64,000 nt of DNA, taken from NCBI GenBank assembly GCA_035513215.1, contig DATKCK010000028.1, forward strand, positions 1 to 64,000, read 5' to 3'. Positions 53,542 to 63,870 of the stretch are shown here, piece by piece. Position 1 is the first letter of the stretch; each line of letters opens with the position of its first letter. Below the pieces are notes generated by a model. The model searched no databases and was not told where the DNA came from. It saw nothing but the letters and a program-made list of their open reading frames with translations. The DNA is from DATCZB01 sp035513215. GTDB lineage: Bacteria > Pseudomonadota > Gammaproteobacteria > Steroidobacterales > Rariloculaceae. A program made the position numbers and the translations under genes.

Positions 53542-56500
53542 TCAGCCGTCCACCCAGCGCCTGCCGTTGTCGAACAGTCGCTGCCACGGCGAGCATTCGC
53601 TCCAGTCGGCCGGATGCCAGGACCACTGTACGGTCCGGAACGCGCGCTCCGGGTGCGGCATCATGATCGTGACGCGCCCGTCCGCGCTCGCAAGCCCCGC
53701 GATGCCGCGCGGCGATCCGTTCGGGTTGGCCGGATAGCGCTCGGCGATCGCGCCGCGGTTGTCGACGAATCGAAGACCGACCAGGCGCTCGGCGGCCGCG
53801 GCCTCGTCATCGCCATTCACGAACTCGGCGCGGCCCTCGCCGTGCGAGCTGACGACCGGCAGGACCGAGCCCGCCATGCCGTCGAGCAGGACCGAGGGCC
53901 CTTGCTGGATCGCGACGAGCAAGAAGCGCGCCTCGAACTGATCGGAGCGGTTACGGACGAATCGCGGCCAGACCTCGGCGCCCGGGATCAGGTCCTTCAG
54001 CGCCGCGAGCATCTGGCAGCCGTTGCAGACGCCGAGCGCGAACGTGTCGTCGCGCTCGAAGTACCCGGCGAACATCTCGCGCAGCCGATCCGTATAGAGA
54101 ATCGACTTGGCCCAGCCTTCGCCGGCGCCGAGCACGTCGCCATAGGAAAACCCGCCGCAGGCGACGAGGCCGCGATAGTCGGCGAGACCCGACCGGCCCG
54201 CGATCAGATCGCTCATGTGCATGTCGTGCGCCTCGAATCCGGCGCGATCGAGCGCGGCGGCCATCTCGCGCTGCCCGTTGACGCCCTGCTCGCGAAGCAC
54301 CGCGACCTTCGGCCGCCCGCCCTGCCCTGGACGCCGCTCGAGCGTCGGCGGTTCGAAGCTCAGGCTGACGCTCAGTCCCGGATCGCTGTCGTCGAGCGTC
54401 GCTTCGTAGGCCTCTCGCGCGCACTCGGGATTGTCGCGCAAGGCCTGCATTCGAAAGGTCAGCTCGGACCAGACCGCGTGCAGCTCGGTGCGGCGCTTGC
54501 GGTAGATCTCATCGCCGCGATGACGGATCACGATCTCGCCGGGGGCCTCCTTCGTCGGCCGCGCGACTATCGTGTGCTGGCAGCGATGCCGGTCGAGGAT
54601 CCGGCGGGCATCGTCGAGCTCCGACTCGCGAAACTGAAGGACGGCGCCCGGCTCCTCGTTGAAAAGATACTCGATCGCATCCACCGGATCGGGCAGCTCG
54701 ATACGCAAGCCGACGCGAGACGCGAAGGCCAACTCGAGCAGCGTCACGATCAGCCCGCCGTCGGAACGATCGTGATAGGCGAGCGCGAGACGCGCCTCGC
54801 GCAGCTCGCGCTGCGCCCGGAAGAATCGCCTCAGAAGGTCCGGATCGTCGACATCGGCCGGCGCGCCGCCGAAGACGCCGCGCGTTTGCGCGAGGCACGA
54901 GGCGCCAAGGCGCTGGCGTCCGTCTGCGAGATCGACGAAGACGAGCACGGTCGCATCGTCGCGCGTGAGCTCCGGCGTCAGAGTCCGACGCACGTCGGCA
55001 ACCGGCGCGAAGGCCGAGACGACGAGCGAGACCGGCGCCGTCACGGCGCGTTTCGCGCCGGCCTCGCTCCAGCGCGTCTGCATCGACAGCGAATCCTTGC
55101 CGACCGGAATCGCAATGCCGAGCGCCGGGCAGAAGACCTCGCCGACGGCACGCACCATCGCGTAGAGATCGGCGTCGTCGTCGGCGAAGCCCGCCGCGGC
55201 CATCCAGTTCGCCGAGAGCCGAATGTCGCCGAGCGCCTCGACGTCGGCCGCGAGCAGATTGGTCACGGCCTCGGCGACGGCGAGCCTGGCCGAGGCCGGC
55301 CCGTGACGGATCGCGACCGGCGTCCGTTCGCCGCAGGCCATGGCCTCGCCCGTGTAGTCCCTGAATCCCGCGGACGTGACGGCGACGTCGCTGACCGGCA
55401 CCTGCCAGGGACCGACGAGCTGATCGCGGACCGACAGCCCGCCGACCGTTCGATCGCCGATGTGAATCAGGAACGACTTGTCGGCCACGGCCGGGAACCG
55501 CAGGACGTCCTCGATCGCGTCGGCGAGGTCGACGGTAAACGCCTCGGCGCGAATCTCGCCATAGCGTTTCGCGCTCGCTACGCGCGTCATCTTCGGCGGT
55601 TTGCCGAACAGCGTGTCCATCGGCATCGCGACGGGCGTGTTGCCGAACTCGCTGTCGTTGACCGTCAACGTACGCTCGTCGCTGAGCGTGCCGATCACGG
55701 CAGCGGGGCAGCGCTCGCGCTCGCAAAGCGCGAGGAACAGACCGAGACGATCGGCCTCGATCGACAGCATGTAGCGCTCCTGCGACTCATTGCACCACAG
55801 CTCCATCGGGCTCATGCCGGGCTCATCGTTCGGCACGGCGCGCAGCTCGACGACGGCGCCGCAGCCGCTGTGCTCGACGATCTCGGGCACGGCGTTCGAG
55901 AGCCCGCCGGCGCCGATGTCGTGGATCGCCGCGATCGGATTGTCGTCGCCGAGCGCCCAGCAGCTGTCGATGACCTCCTGCGCGCGACGCTGCATCTCGG
56001 GATTGCCGCGCTGGACCGAGGCGTAGTCGAGCTGCTCCTCGCTCGAGCCCGCGCCTAGCGACGACGCGGCGCCGCCGCCGAGACCGATCAGCATCGCGGG
56101 CCCGCCGAGGACGACGAGCTTCGCGCCGCCTGCGGGCTTTCGTTTCTCGATCTGCGCCTCGCGGATATTGCCGATGCCGCCGGCCAGCATGATCGGCTTG
56201 TGATAGCCGCGCCAGACGCCGGCATCCGACAGCAGGCAGCTTCTGAAATAGCCCGCGAGATTCGGGCGGCCGAACTCGTTGTTGAACGACGCCGCGCCGA
56301 TCGGACCTTCGAGCATGATCGCAAGCGGCGACGCGATCCTCCCCGGACGCCCCGGCGTTTCACGTTCCCACGGCTGGGACCAGCCCGGCAACTCGAGATG
56401 CGAGACGGTAAAGCCCGTCAGCCCCGCCTTCGGCTTCGCGCCGCGCCCCGTCGCGCCTTCGTCGCGGATCTCGCCACCGGAGCCCGTCGCGGCACCGGGA

Positions 56501-57408
56501 TATGGCGAGATCGCCGTCGGATGATTGTGCGTCTCGACCTTGATGACGAGATGCGCGGGCTCCTCGGTATAGGCGTAGACGTTCGAGCCGACTTGCGGGT
56601 AGAACCAGGCGGCCGCGGCGCCGGCGACGACGGCCGCGTTGTCGGCATAGGCCGAAAGGACGCCGCCAGGTGCCATCGCATGCGTGTTGCGGATCATCGC
56701 GAACAGACTTTTGACGGCCGGCTGCCCGTCGATGATCCAGTCGGCATTGAAGACCTTGTGCCGGCAATGCTCGGAGTTCGCCTGCGCGAACATCATCAGC
56801 TCGACGTCGCTCGGATTGCGGCCGAGCGCGCGGAACTGCGCATCGAGGTATTCGATCTCGTCGACGGAAAGCGCGAGCCCGAGCTCACGGTTGGCCTCGA
56901 CGAGCGCATCGCCGCCGCGTGCCATCAGATCGATCCAGGCGACGGGACGCGGACGCCGCGCCGCGAAGAGCTGCGACTCGGTCGGCGGTGCCGTCAGCGG
57001 CGTCTCGGTCATCCGGTCGTGAACGAGCGGCAGCAGCCGTTCGACGTCGGCGGCCTTGAGCGTCGCATCGGCGTCGAGGCCGATGACGCGGCCGCGCTCG
57101 ATGCGCCCGACCGGCAGCCCGCAGATTCTCGCGATGTCGGTGGCCTTCGACGACCACGGCGAGATCGTGCCGAGGCGCGGCACGATGTAGAGAGCCTGAC
57201 CGGGATACGCCGTGCCTGCGCGCGTGCCGTAGTCGAGCAGCGCCTCGAGCACCGACGTCTCATGCTCGGTCAGCGCGCGCTCCGGATGCACGTAGTGCTC
57301 GAAACGAGCCGTGACGCCTTTGACGGCAGGCACGATGGCGCGGATCTCGGCGCCGAGCTTCTCGATTCGGAACGTCGTATGGGCCACGGGCCCGTGAAGC
57401 GTCAGCAC
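53542..57408 (-). CDS. purL: Phosphoribosylformylglycinamidine synthase
   Basis: 1288 residues, the large single-chain form found in beta- and gammaproteobacteria. It converts FGAR to FGAM with glutamine and ATP in purine synthesis. Visible parts are the N-terminal PurS-like domain, the AIRS-like domains ([39 protein letters not shown]), and the glutaminase at the C-terminus with the nucleophile in GVCNGCQML and [12 protein letters not shown]. The GTG at 57408 starts directly in the overlap with the upstream MBL gene (GTGCTGA) and fits the family length. Confidence 0.96.
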   Translation of the reverse strand: MLTLHGPVAHTTFRIEKLGAEIRAIVPAVKGVTARFEHYVHPERALTEHETSVLEALLDYGTRAGTAYPGQALYIVPRLGTISPWSSKATDIARICGLPVGRIERGRVIGLDADATLKAADVERLLPLVHDRMTETPLTAPPTESQLFAARRPRPVAWIDLMARGGDALVEANRELGLALSVDEIEYLDAQFRALGRNPSDVELMMFAQANSEHCRHKVFNADWIIDGQPAVKSLFAMIRNTHAMAPGGVLSAYADNAAVVAGAAAAWFYPQVGSNVYAYTEEPAHLVIKVETHNHPTAISPYPGAATGSGGEIRDEGATGRGAKPKAGLTGFTVSHLELPGWSQPWERETPGRPGRIASPLAIMLEGPIGAASFNNEFGRPNLAGYFRSCLLSDAGVWRGYHKPIMLAGGIGNIREAQIEKRKPAGGAKLVVLGGPAMLIGLGGGAASSLGAGSSEEQLDYASVQRGNPEMQRRAQEVIDSCWALGDDNPIAAIHDIGAGGLSNAVPEIVEHSGCGAVVELRAVPNDEPGMSPMELWCNESQERYMLSIEADRLGLFLALCERERCPAAVIGTLSDERTLTVNDSEFGNTPVAMPMDTLFGKPPKMTRVASAKRYGEIRAEAFTVDLADAIEDVLRFPAVADKSFLIHIGDRTVGGLSVRDQLVGPWQVPVSDVAVTSAGFRDYTGEAMACGERTPVAIRHGPASARLAVAEAVTNLLAADVEALGDIRLSANWMAAAGFADDDADLYAMVRAVGEVFCPALGIAIPVGKDSLSMQTRWSEAGAKRAVTAPVSLVVSAFAPVADVRRTLTPELTRDDATVLVFVDLADGRQRLGASCLAQTRGVFGGAPADVDDPDLLRRFFRAQRELREARLALAYHDRSDGGLIVTLLELAFASRVGLRIELPDPVDAIEYLFNEEPGAVLQFRESELDDARRILDRHRCQHTIVARPTKEAPGEIVIRHRGDEIYRKRRTELHAVWSELTFRMQALRDNPECAREAYEATLDDSDPGLSVSLSFEPPTLERRPGQGGRPKVAVLREQGVNGQREMAAALDRAGFEAHDMHMSDLIAGRSGLADYRGLVACGGFSYGDVLGAGEGWAKSILYTDRLREMFAGYFERDDTFALGVCNGCQMLAALKDLIPGAEVWPRFVRNRSDQFEARFLLVAIQQGPSVLLDGMAGSVLPVVSSHGEGRAEFVNGDDEAAAAERLVGLRFVDNRGAIAERYPANPNGSPRGIAGLASADGRVTIMMPHPERAFRTVQWSWHPADWSECSPWQRLFDNGRRWVDG

Positions 57409-58169
57409 GGATCGACCTCGAGCCAGAGGCTCGCCGCGTCCTGGGATGCCAGATGCAGATCGAAACACCTGTGATCGGCCACGCGGGCGACGGCCGAGCG
57501 AACGTGCCCGGGCGTGTTGTTGCGCTCGGACAGGTGCAGGGCCATGACCCACTGGAGCGCCGAGTGACCGACGTCATCGATGAAATCTGCGGCCTGATCG
57601 TTGCTCAGATGGCCGAAGCGCGAGCCGACCCTCGCCTTGACGGACTCGGGATAGCTGCCGTTCTCGAGCATCCCGACGTCGTGATTGAACTCGATCGCGA
57701 GCGCATCGCAGCTCGCAAGCGCGCGGTGAATGACCGGCGTCGCGTGCCCGGTATCGGTCAGAAGACCGAGCCGGCGCCTCTGGGCGCGAAAGACGAACTG
57801 GCAGGGCTCGCGCGCGTCATGCGGCACGGCAAACGGTTGCACCTCGATCGATCCTATCGAAAGCGGGCGGTCGCAGCGCAGGCGTTCGAAGTCCGCGATC
57901 GCATCGACGGAGCGCGCCGTCCCCGGGCTCGCCCAGACCGGAATCCCGTGCCGGCGCACGAGCGGGCGAATCCCGCGACTGTGATCGCCATGCTCGTGGG
58001 TCACGAGCAGCGCGTCGATATCCTCGAACCGGCGGCCCGCCGCGGCGAGACGATCGCCGAGCACCTTCAGCGGCAACCCGCAGTCGATCATGATCAGCGT
58101 GTCGTCGTGCTCGACGAGCAGCGCATTACCGCGGCTGCCGCTTGCGAGCGCGCAAAAGCGCAGTGTCAA
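57402..58169 (-). CDS. MBL-fold metallohydrolase (YycJ/WalJ-like)
   Basis: 255 residues. The metal site [10 protein letters not shown] is complete, with [13 protein letters not shown] and [11 protein letters not shown] downstream. The N-terminal [15 protein letters not shown] is typical of the YycJ group, small nucleases thought to act on DNA or RNA in repair. It is translationally coupled to purL by a 7-base overlap and lies 18 bases after the DUF1820 gene. Confidence 0.9.
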   Translation of the reverse strand: MTLRFCALASGSRGNALLVEHDDTLIMIDCGLPLKVLGDRLAAAGRRFEDIDALLVTHEHGDHSRGIRPLVRRHGIPVWASPGTARSVDAIADFERLRCDRPLSIGSIEVQPFAVPHDAREPCQFVFRAQRRRLGLLTDTGHATPVIHRALASCDALAIEFNHDVGMLENGSYPESVKARVGSRFGHLSNDQAADFIDDVGHSALQWVMALHLSERNNTPGHVRSAVARVADHRCFDLHLASQDAASLWLEVDPC

Positions 58170-58187
58170 CCGCTACTCCGTACCACC

Positions 58188-58541
58188 CTAGCCCCCGGAG
58201 CCGCCTTTTCCTCCTCGATCGCCCGGCGGCGTATACATCGGCACCGGGAACTGCGCCACGTTACCGCCCTCGGCGGCCGTGATCTTGCTCGCGCCCTCTC
58301 TGTCGACCTCGTCGATACGAAGGACCGCATGCATCGGGATGTACGTTCGCCTGACGCCTTCGAACTCGCTCTTGATCTTTTCCTCGGAAGGATCGACGAC
58401 GACGGACGAGCGCGTTCCGAAAACGAGCGTCTCGACCTCGACGAACCCGAACAGCCCCCCGTGACTCACGCTCCTGGCGTAAACCTCGTAGACCTTGCCC
58501 TGATTGAAGAAGATGACCCTGTACATCGGCTTTGCAGGCAT
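58188..58541 (-). CDS. DUF1820 family protein
   Basis: 117 residues. The N-terminal MYRVIFFNQGKVYEVYAR and the following GLFGFVEVE and RTYIPMHAVLRIDEV are characteristic of DUF1820, a family mainly of gammaproteobacteria with unknown function. The Gly-rich C-terminus is variable. It is the first gene of the DUF1820-MBL-purL run and diverges from tagH across a CRP-like site. Confidence 0.9.
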   Translation of the reverse strand: MPAKPMYRVIFFNQGKVYEVYARSVSHGGLFGFVEVETLVFGTRSSVVVDPSEEKIKSEFEGVRRTYIPMHAVLRIDEVDREGASKITAAEGGNVAQFPVPMYTPPGDRGGKGGSGG

Positions 58542-58580
58542 GGGAGCAGCTTAGCACACGCATGGAAGCGGCCAAGCCTC

Positions 58581-58596
58581 TGTGATACGCATCACA
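58581..58596. promoter_or_regulatory. CRP/Vfr-type binding site
   Basis: TGTGATACGCATCACA is a perfect TGTGA-N6-TCACA palindrome. It lies in the 110-base divergent gap between the DUF1820 gene and tagH. A TATACT at 58636-58641 would put a tagH start near 58648, with the site centred about 60 bases upstream, the usual activating distance. That start would leave tagH almost leaderless, and no ribosome site is visible before its ATG. Confidence 0.7.
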
Positions 58597-58651
58597 GTAT
58601 TGAGCTGCCGCGAATTGCGGCCGACCGGCCGACGATATACTCCTTTCTATT

Positions 58652-59956
58652 ATGAGTCTGACTCTGGAAATCGTCAGCCCGCAATCCCGAGGCCTCGGCA
58701 AGGATCGGATCAAGACGTTCGGGCAGGACGGCGGAACGATCGGCCGCTCGCTCGACAACGACTGGAGCTTGCCGGACGGCCAGCGCTTCCTGTCGAGCCG
58801 GCATGCGAGCATCGATTTCCGGTCGGGATCCTACTACATCGTCGACATGTCGAAGAACGGCGTCTTCATCAACGGCGCCGACGACGCCGTGGGACACGGC
58901 AAGCCGCAGCGTCTGTTTTCCGGCGATCGCATCCGGATCGGCGAGTACGAGATGACGGTGGCGATCGAAAACGTCGAGGACACGCGCGAGACTCTGCTCG
59001 ATATGAGTCACGTCGATCCCGTCGACGCGAAGCAGCGTGTCGATGCGCCGGACCCGACGAGCAACGATCTCGTCGACGCGCAGGTGATCACGGGCGTCGG
59101 CATCGAGATGTTCCTCGAGGACGACGAGGCCGAATCGCTGAAGCCGCTTTACGCGAAATATCGGACCGGCGATTCGAGCAGCCGCATCGAAGCGCCGGGC
59201 GCGAAGCCGGCTGCACCAGTGAAGCCGGCGGCACCGGCGAAACCGGCAGCGCCCACACCACAATCGAAATCCACCCCCGCCGCGGCGCCGGCGAGGCTCG
59301 TAAAGCCCGCGCCGGCGCGCGACAAGGCCGGTTCCGCGACGCGGGAGCCGCTCGAAGCGCTCTTCCGCGGTGCCGGCATCGATGCCCCGACCCTGACGCC
59401 GCAGCAGGCCGAAAAGCTGCTGACGCAGATCGGCCACGTCATGCGCGAGCTTGTTGTCGGCGTCATCGATTGCCTGCACCTGCGAGCGCTGCAAAAGGCG
59501 CAGCTCAAGCAATCGAATACCGTCATTCAGGCGCGCGACAACAATCGTCTGAAGTTCTCGGCCAACTTCGACGAAGGCTTCACGCGTCTCTTTCTCGATG
59601 AATCAGATCATTACGCCGATCCGATCGAGTCCGTGCGCGACGCCTTCTCGGACATCAAGGATCATCAGCGCACGCTGCTGAAAGCCATGCGCTCGGCCCT
59701 CAGCGAGTACCTCGACCGGCTCGAGCCTCAGCAGATCGAGCTCCGAGCGAGCAACGGCCGGACGGGCTCGTTGATCAACGCCGCCAACAGACTCAAGTAC
59801 TGGGATATGTACAAGGAGGTCTACGCGGTGCTTGCGAACAGTCCGGCCGACGACATGCCGCAGCCGTTTCTCGAAGCGCTCGCGAGCGCCTACTACGACG
59901 GCACGGCGAAGGCCGCTCAGGCCCGACCGGGACAGACCAAGCGCGAAGCGAGCTAG
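58652..59956 (+). CDS. tagH: TagH-type FHA protein (type VI secretion-associated)
   Basis: 434 residues. An N-terminal FHA domain (1-110) has GGTIGRSLDNDWSL, FLSSRHASIDF and MSKNGVFING, the phosphothreonine-binding elements. An Ala/Pro/Lys-rich linker (about 185-225) joins a conserved C-terminal domain (about 230-410) with GHVMRELVVGVIDCLHLRALQ and NRLKFSANFDEGF, typical of type VI-associated TagH/ImpI. In known systems it is a target of the PpkA kinase and PppA phosphatase. Here those partners are the next two genes, but no structural type VI gene is in the window. Its stop overlaps that of the convergent PP2C gene as CTAG. Confidence 0.88.
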   Translation: MSLTLEIVSPQSRGLGKDRIKTFGQDGGTIGRSLDNDWSLPDGQRFLSSRHASIDFRSGSYYIVDMSKNGVFINGADDAVGHGKPQRLFSGDRIRIGEYEMTVAIENVEDTRETLLDMSHVDPVDAKQRVDAPDPTSNDLVDAQVITGVGIEMFLEDDEAESLKPLYAKYRTGDSSSRIEAPGAKPAAPVKPAAPAKPAAPTPQSKSTPAAAPARLVKPAPARDKAGSATREPLEALFRGAGIDAPTLTPQQAEKLLTQIGHVMRELVVGVIDCLHLRALQKAQLKQSNTVIQARDNNRLKFSANFDEGFTRLFLDESDHYADPIESVRDAFSDIKDHQRTLLKAMRSALSEYLDRLEPQQIELRASNGRTGSLINAANRLKYWDMYKEVYAVLANSPADDMPQPFLEALASAYYDGTAKAAQARPGQTKREAS

Positions 59957-60771
59957 CGCTTGCCCGGCCGCCGGCGGTAGAGAACGATCGTCGCATCGTC
60001 GGGTTTCGACGGCTGCGACCCCTTGCTGTTGATCATCCGTTCGCGCGTGGCCTCGATAAGGCGATCGGCCGCGCGGTTCAAGGGTCCCGCGCGGATGATC
60101 GCGACGATCTCGTCGACATAGAGATTGTCGAGCACGCCATCGCTGGTCAGAAGCACGGTGTCGCGCAACGCGAGCTCGATGCCGCTCGAGATGTCGACGC
60201 GCATGTTAGGCGCCCCGATGACGTTGAAGAGCACGTGCCGCTGCTCATGCTGCACGGCTTCCTGCTCGTCGAGCAGGCCGGCCTCGACGGCGAACCCGGT
60301 CGGCGAATGCGCAATGATGCGCTGCTTGATGCGCCCGCGCTGACCGACGGCGATCAGCTCCGAGTCGCCGACGTGATAGCAGCGAAGCTGCCGTCGCGTG
60401 ACCTCCGCAACGACCAGAGTCGTGGCCGAACGCTTGCCTGCCGACAACAACTTCTCGTTGGCTGACTCGACCGCATTCAGTATCGCCTCTCTAAGCCCAT
60501 CGCTCTCGGACGCTTTCGAAAGCGTCCGTCCGAGCGTCTCGACGGCGAGCGCCGAGGCCTCGAACCCGCCCGGCGAACCGCCGACACCGTCGGCGACGGC
60601 GAGCACGACCGATTCGTCGCCGACGGGAATCAGGGCCGCCGCATCCTCGTTCGGCCCGCCCTTGTCCGGGCCGCGCATGCTGCGCACGGCCACCGTGCCG
60701 TGCGTGAGCTCGAGATCGCAGGATTCTTCGTCGGCGGTGAAAAGTCTCGCGGCGCCGACCTTGCGGTTCAT
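59953..60771 (-). CDS. PP2C-type Ser/Thr phosphatase
   Basis: 272 residues. The metal and phosphate motifs are clear: MRGPDKGGPNEDAAA, VVLAVADGVGGSPGG, LLTSDGVLDNLY and KPDDATIVLY. It would reverse kinase signalling of the next gene, as PppA does for PpkA. The start overlaps the kinase stop as ATGA, so the two are coupled. The frame running on to 61455 is a non-coding extension through the kinase gene. Confidence 0.92.
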   Translation of the reverse strand: MNRKVGAARLFTADEESCDLELTHGTVAVRSMRGPDKGGPNEDAAALIPVGDESVVLAVADGVGGSPGGFEASALAVETLGRTLSKASESDGLREAILNAVESANEKLLSAGKRSATTLVVAEVTRRQLRCYHVGDSELIAVGQRGRIKQRIIAHSPTGFAVEAGLLDEQEAVQHEQRHVLFNVIGAPNMRVDISSGIELALRDTVLLTSDGVLDNLYVDEIVAIIRAGPLNRAADRLIEATRERMINSKGSQPSKPDDATIVLYRRRPGKR

Positions 60772-62096
60772 CGCCCGAGTTCCCTGGCGCACCACGGACA
60801 GTGGTGCCAGTAATTGGTATCGACGCCCCAGCCGCAGGACTTGCAGCTTCCGGAGCTGCCCGGCAGCTTCCAGGCACGCCGGACCTTTTGCCGGCACCAG
60901 GGGCAATAGCGCATGAACGGCATCAGCTCGCCGCGGCACTCGCGGTTGCTGCAACGCGCCGTGTAGCGCGAGTCGCCGAACCGGCGCGCGGTCTCGACCT
61001 CGAACGCAGGCCCATAGCACCAGGCGCAGAAGCGCCAGTCGAGCTTCGAGCCGCGATGACAGCGCGGGCACTGTGCCGGGAAGCTCGGCGTGAAACGTTG
61101 CGGCTCGGTCTTCACGCCGCACCAGGGACAGGCCAGCATCGTCTCGGCGATCGGACCCGAGCAGTGCCGGCACTCGTGGCGCGTGTCGAGCGCCGTGCGG
61201 TACTTGCGCTGAAACTGCTTGAACAGCACCTTCTCCCACAGCGCGGGATCGTCGGATTTCCTCGGCGCTTTGCGGGACTTCCGCTTCCTGCCGTTGCCGT
61301 TGGCGAGCCGCTTGAACTCGCGATACATGACGTCGGCGTTCTTGTAGCGGTGCTCGGGCCGGACGGCCATCGAGCGCCTGAGCCACTCGATCAGCGCGGG
61401 CGAGAGCTTGCGCCTCAGGCGCTCCGAGCCCGGCGGCGGCCAGTCGTAGGGCCACTCGTGCAGGTACCCGGTCAGAAGCTCGTAGATCACGAGCCCGAGC
61501 GAGAAGACATCGGACTGGAACATCGGCCGGCCGACTGCCTGCTCCGGCGCGATATAACCGACCGTGCCCGACCCCGATGCCTTCAGCGTTTTCTCGGCCA
61601 CCTTGGAAAAGCCGAAGTCGGACAGCCGGAGCCGATTGTCGTCGAAGACGATGAAATTGTCGGGCTTGATGTCGCAGTGGATGACCCTGGCGCGATGCGC
61701 ATGCGCCACTGCCGCGAGCATCTGCCGGACGAGATCGAGCGCCGTCTCGGTCGAGAGCCGCCGGCTCATGCGTTCCGTCAGCGTCTCCTTGCCGAGCGGC
61801 ATCGCGATGACGAAATGCTTGTCGATGAACGAAGCGTCCCGGATCGGGAGAATATTGGGGTGCTCGAGCCGCGGCGCGAGCCGGGCCTCGCGCTTGAAGT
61901 CGGCGAGGAAATAGTCGTTCATCGCGCTCTCGTGAGGCACCTTGAGCGCGACCGAACGATCCTGAATCGTGTCGCGCGCCTGATAGACGGCCGCAAGCGA
62001 ACCGTTCGAGATTCGCCGCTCGATTCGATACTTTCCGAGCTTCTGCCGCGCCTTCAGCAAGTTCTGTGATCCGGTTCCAGAAATTCGACCCGACAT
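60768..62096 (-). CDS. Ser/Thr protein kinase with four C-terminal zinc ribbons
   Basis: 442 residues. The kinase domain (about 20-270) has a degenerate Gly loop (ISNGSLAAVYQ), the lysine in VALKV, HCDIKPDNF as catalytic loop (Cys in place of Arg of HRD), DFGFSKV and SDVFSLGLVIYELL. A basic linker leads to eight paired-cysteine sites (ECRHC/ACPWC, QCPRC/FCAWC, a CxxxxC and YCPWC, SCKSC/HCPWC), which read as four zinc ribbons. No membrane helix is seen, unlike many PpkA kinases. The ATG at 62096 is preferred over a TTG at 62123. Confidence 0.88.
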   Translation of the reverse strand: MSGRISGTGSQNLLKARQKLGKYRIERRISNGSLAAVYQARDTIQDRSVALKVPHESAMNDYFLADFKREARLAPRLEHPNILPIRDASFIDKHFVIAMPLGKETLTERMSRRLSTETALDLVRQMLAAVAHAHRARVIHCDIKPDNFIVFDDNRLRLSDFGFSKVAEKTLKASGSGTVGYIAPEQAVGRPMFQSDVFSLGLVIYELLTGYLHEWPYDWPPPGSERLRRKLSPALIEWLRRSMAVRPEHRYKNADVMYREFKRLANGNGRKRKSRKAPRKSDDPALWEKVLFKQFQRKYRTALDTRHECRHCSGPIAETMLACPWCGVKTEPQRFTPSFPAQCPRCHRGSKLDWRFCAWCYGPAFEVETARRFGDSRYTARCSNRECRGELMPFMRYCPWCRQKVRRAWKLPGSSGSCKSCGWGVDTNYWHHCPWCARELGR

Positions 62097-62156
62097 GATC
62101 GGTTGCCGCTGCCCGGGGGTCAATCGGGGCTGCTAGAATTCGACCGGAGTCTGACG

Positions 62157-63089
62157 ATGCACGACCACGATCACGCGGGCCATCACGGCGGCCATCACAG
62201 CCACTCTCATTCGACGAACGAGAGGAGCGTTGCGCTTGCCGCCGGGCTGACCGGCAGCTTCATGCTCGCCGAAGTGGCGGGCGGGATCATCGCCGGATCG
62301 CTCGCGCTGCTCGCCGATGCCGGCCACATGCTGACCGACTTCGCGAGCCTCTCGCTCGCCTGGCTCGGCTTTCGTCTCGCGCGCCGGCCGGCCGACTGGC
62401 GCCGGACCTACGGGTTCGACCGGTTCTCGGTCCTGGTGGCCTTCGTCAACGGCATGACGCTGTTCGCGATTGCCGGCTGGATCGTCGTCGAGGCCATTCA
62501 GCGCCTGCGCGAACCGTCCGAGGTACTAGGCGGCATCATGCTCGGAGTTGCGGTCGCAGGCCTCGCCGTCAATGTGCTCGCCTTCTGGATCCTGTCCGGC
62601 GGCGACCGGCAGAACCTGAATCTCAGGGCCGCGAGCCTTCACGTCGTGGGCGACCTGCTCGGCTCGATCGCAGCCGTCACGGCCTCGATCGTCATTCTGA
62701 CGACAGGCTGGATGCCGATCGACCCGCTGCTCTCGATCGTCGTCGCGCTGATCATCCTGCGCTCGGCCTGGCGTGTCGTCGGCGACGCCGGGCACATCCT
62801 GCTCGAAGGCGCGCCGGCCGGGCTCGATATCGAGGAGATAAAGCGGGAGATTTGCCGCCGGATCGGCTATGTCGTCGACATCCATCACGTGCACGCCTGG
62901 TCGATCAGCCAGGAGCGCCCGATGCTGACGATGCACGCCGACATCGCGCCCGGCACGGATTCGATCGCGGCCGTTCGCGAGATCAAGGACGTCCTCGCGG
63001 AGCAGTTTGCGATCGCGCATGCGACGATCGAGATCGAGTGCGGGGCCTGCGGCGACGGAGTCGAGTCGCGGCGCGGAGCGGCCTGTTGA
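62157..63089 (+). CDS. Cation diffusion facilitator (zinc/cadmium efflux)
   Basis: 310 residues with six membrane helices. The N-terminus has a His-rich metal-binding tract (HDHDHAGHHGGHHSHSHS). Transport-site residues are in LLADAGHMLTDFASL and SLHVVGDLLGSI (the HxxxD pairs), and a cytoplasmic C-terminal domain follows (IHHVHAWSISQ). It matches the ZitB/CzcD group that exports zinc. The start at 62157 gives the usual His-rich head and lies just after a GGAGT site. It overlaps crcB by 4 bases. Confidence 0.94.
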   Translation: MHDHDHAGHHGGHHSHSHSTNERSVALAAGLTGSFMLAEVAGGIIAGSLALLADAGHMLTDFASLSLAWLGFRLARRPADWRRTYGFDRFSVLVAFVNGMTLFAIAGWIVVEAIQRLREPSEVLGGIMLGVAVAGLAVNVLAFWILSGGDRQNLNLRAASLHVVGDLLGSIAAVTASIVILTTGWMPIDPLLSIVVALIILRSAWRVVGDAGHILLEGAPAGLDIEEIKREICRRIGYVVDIHHVHAWSISQERPMLTMHADIAPGTDSIAAVREIKDVLAEQFAIAHATIEIECGACGDGVESRRGAAC

Positions 63090-63466
63090 GCTATTTCTGG
63101 GTGGCCGTCGGCAGCGCGCTCGGCGGCATGGGGCGATATGCGTGCTCGGGGCTCGGGGCGCGCTGGTTCGGCGAGACTGTTCCGTGGGGCACCTTGTTCG
63201 TCAATGTCGCAGGCTCTTTAGTGATCGGCGTGCTCGCGGTCGTGCTGCCCGCCGATGGCCGGCTGCTGACCGACAACGCGCGCGCATTCTTGATGCTCGG
63301 TGTTTGCGGGGGCTTCACGACGTTCTCATCGTTCAGCATCGAGACGCTGAATCTTGCGCGAAACGGCGAGTGGGGCGCGGCGACTGCGTATACGATCGGC
63401 TCGGTGGTGCTCTGTCTTGCGGCCGTCGCGATCGGGTACTTCGGCGCGCTCGCGCTCGCGCGCTGA
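63086..63466 (+). CDS. crcB: Fluoride ion channel CrcB (Fluc)
   Basis: 126 residues with four membrane helices. Signatures are GSALGGMGRYACSG, WGTLFVNVAGSLVIG (the pore Asn) and GGFTTFSSFSIET (the Phe box and Ser/Thr track). It exports fluoride passively as a dual-topology dimer. The start is a TTG that overlaps the CDF stop as TTGA and gives the normal family length; no ATG is available. No fluoride riboswitch is seen before the operon. Confidence 0.93.
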   Translation: MSYFWVAVGSALGGMGRYACSGLGARWFGETVPWGTLFVNVAGSLVIGVLAVVLPADGRLLTDNARAFLMLGVCGGFTTFSSFSIETLNLARNGEWGAATAYTIGSVVLCLAAVAIGYFGALALAR

Positions 63467-63536
63467 TCCGGCTCGGCTCGTTCCCGGAAGCGCGGCCGGT
63501 TTGCCGGCGGCGGGCCGGGCTCATAGAATGGCCGGC

Positions 63537-63626
<90 letters not shown>

Positions 63627-63870
63627 CGATAACTTCTTATTTTTGAACGGCTTTACCGCTTTTCCGCCCAGCTGAAATACTCCCCAACTTTCGGGCAGTT
63701 GGACGGATGGACGGTACGTGCAAGGTACTGAGAGACTCCCCCGGCACACCTTCTTCCCTTCTCCGCCGCGTAAGTCTCTTACGCGACTTTCGTCGGTACC
63801 TTCCGAGCGATATCGGGCGCAGAAATCCTGGAGATTGTCACACGTCGGGCCAAGATTCCGGCCTTAGCGA
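63627..63870. other. Gene-free segment 3' of tRNA-Ser
   Basis: About 244 bases with no supported gene, and locally less G+C-rich than the rest of the window. It separates the tRNA from a leftward partial gene. Positions next to a serine tRNA are common integration points, but no direct repeat of the tRNA 3' end was seen within the window. Confidence 0.5.

Noticed and set aside
53614..56058. 814-codon plus-strand frame opposite purL
   Set aside because: Antisense shadow of a certain purL.
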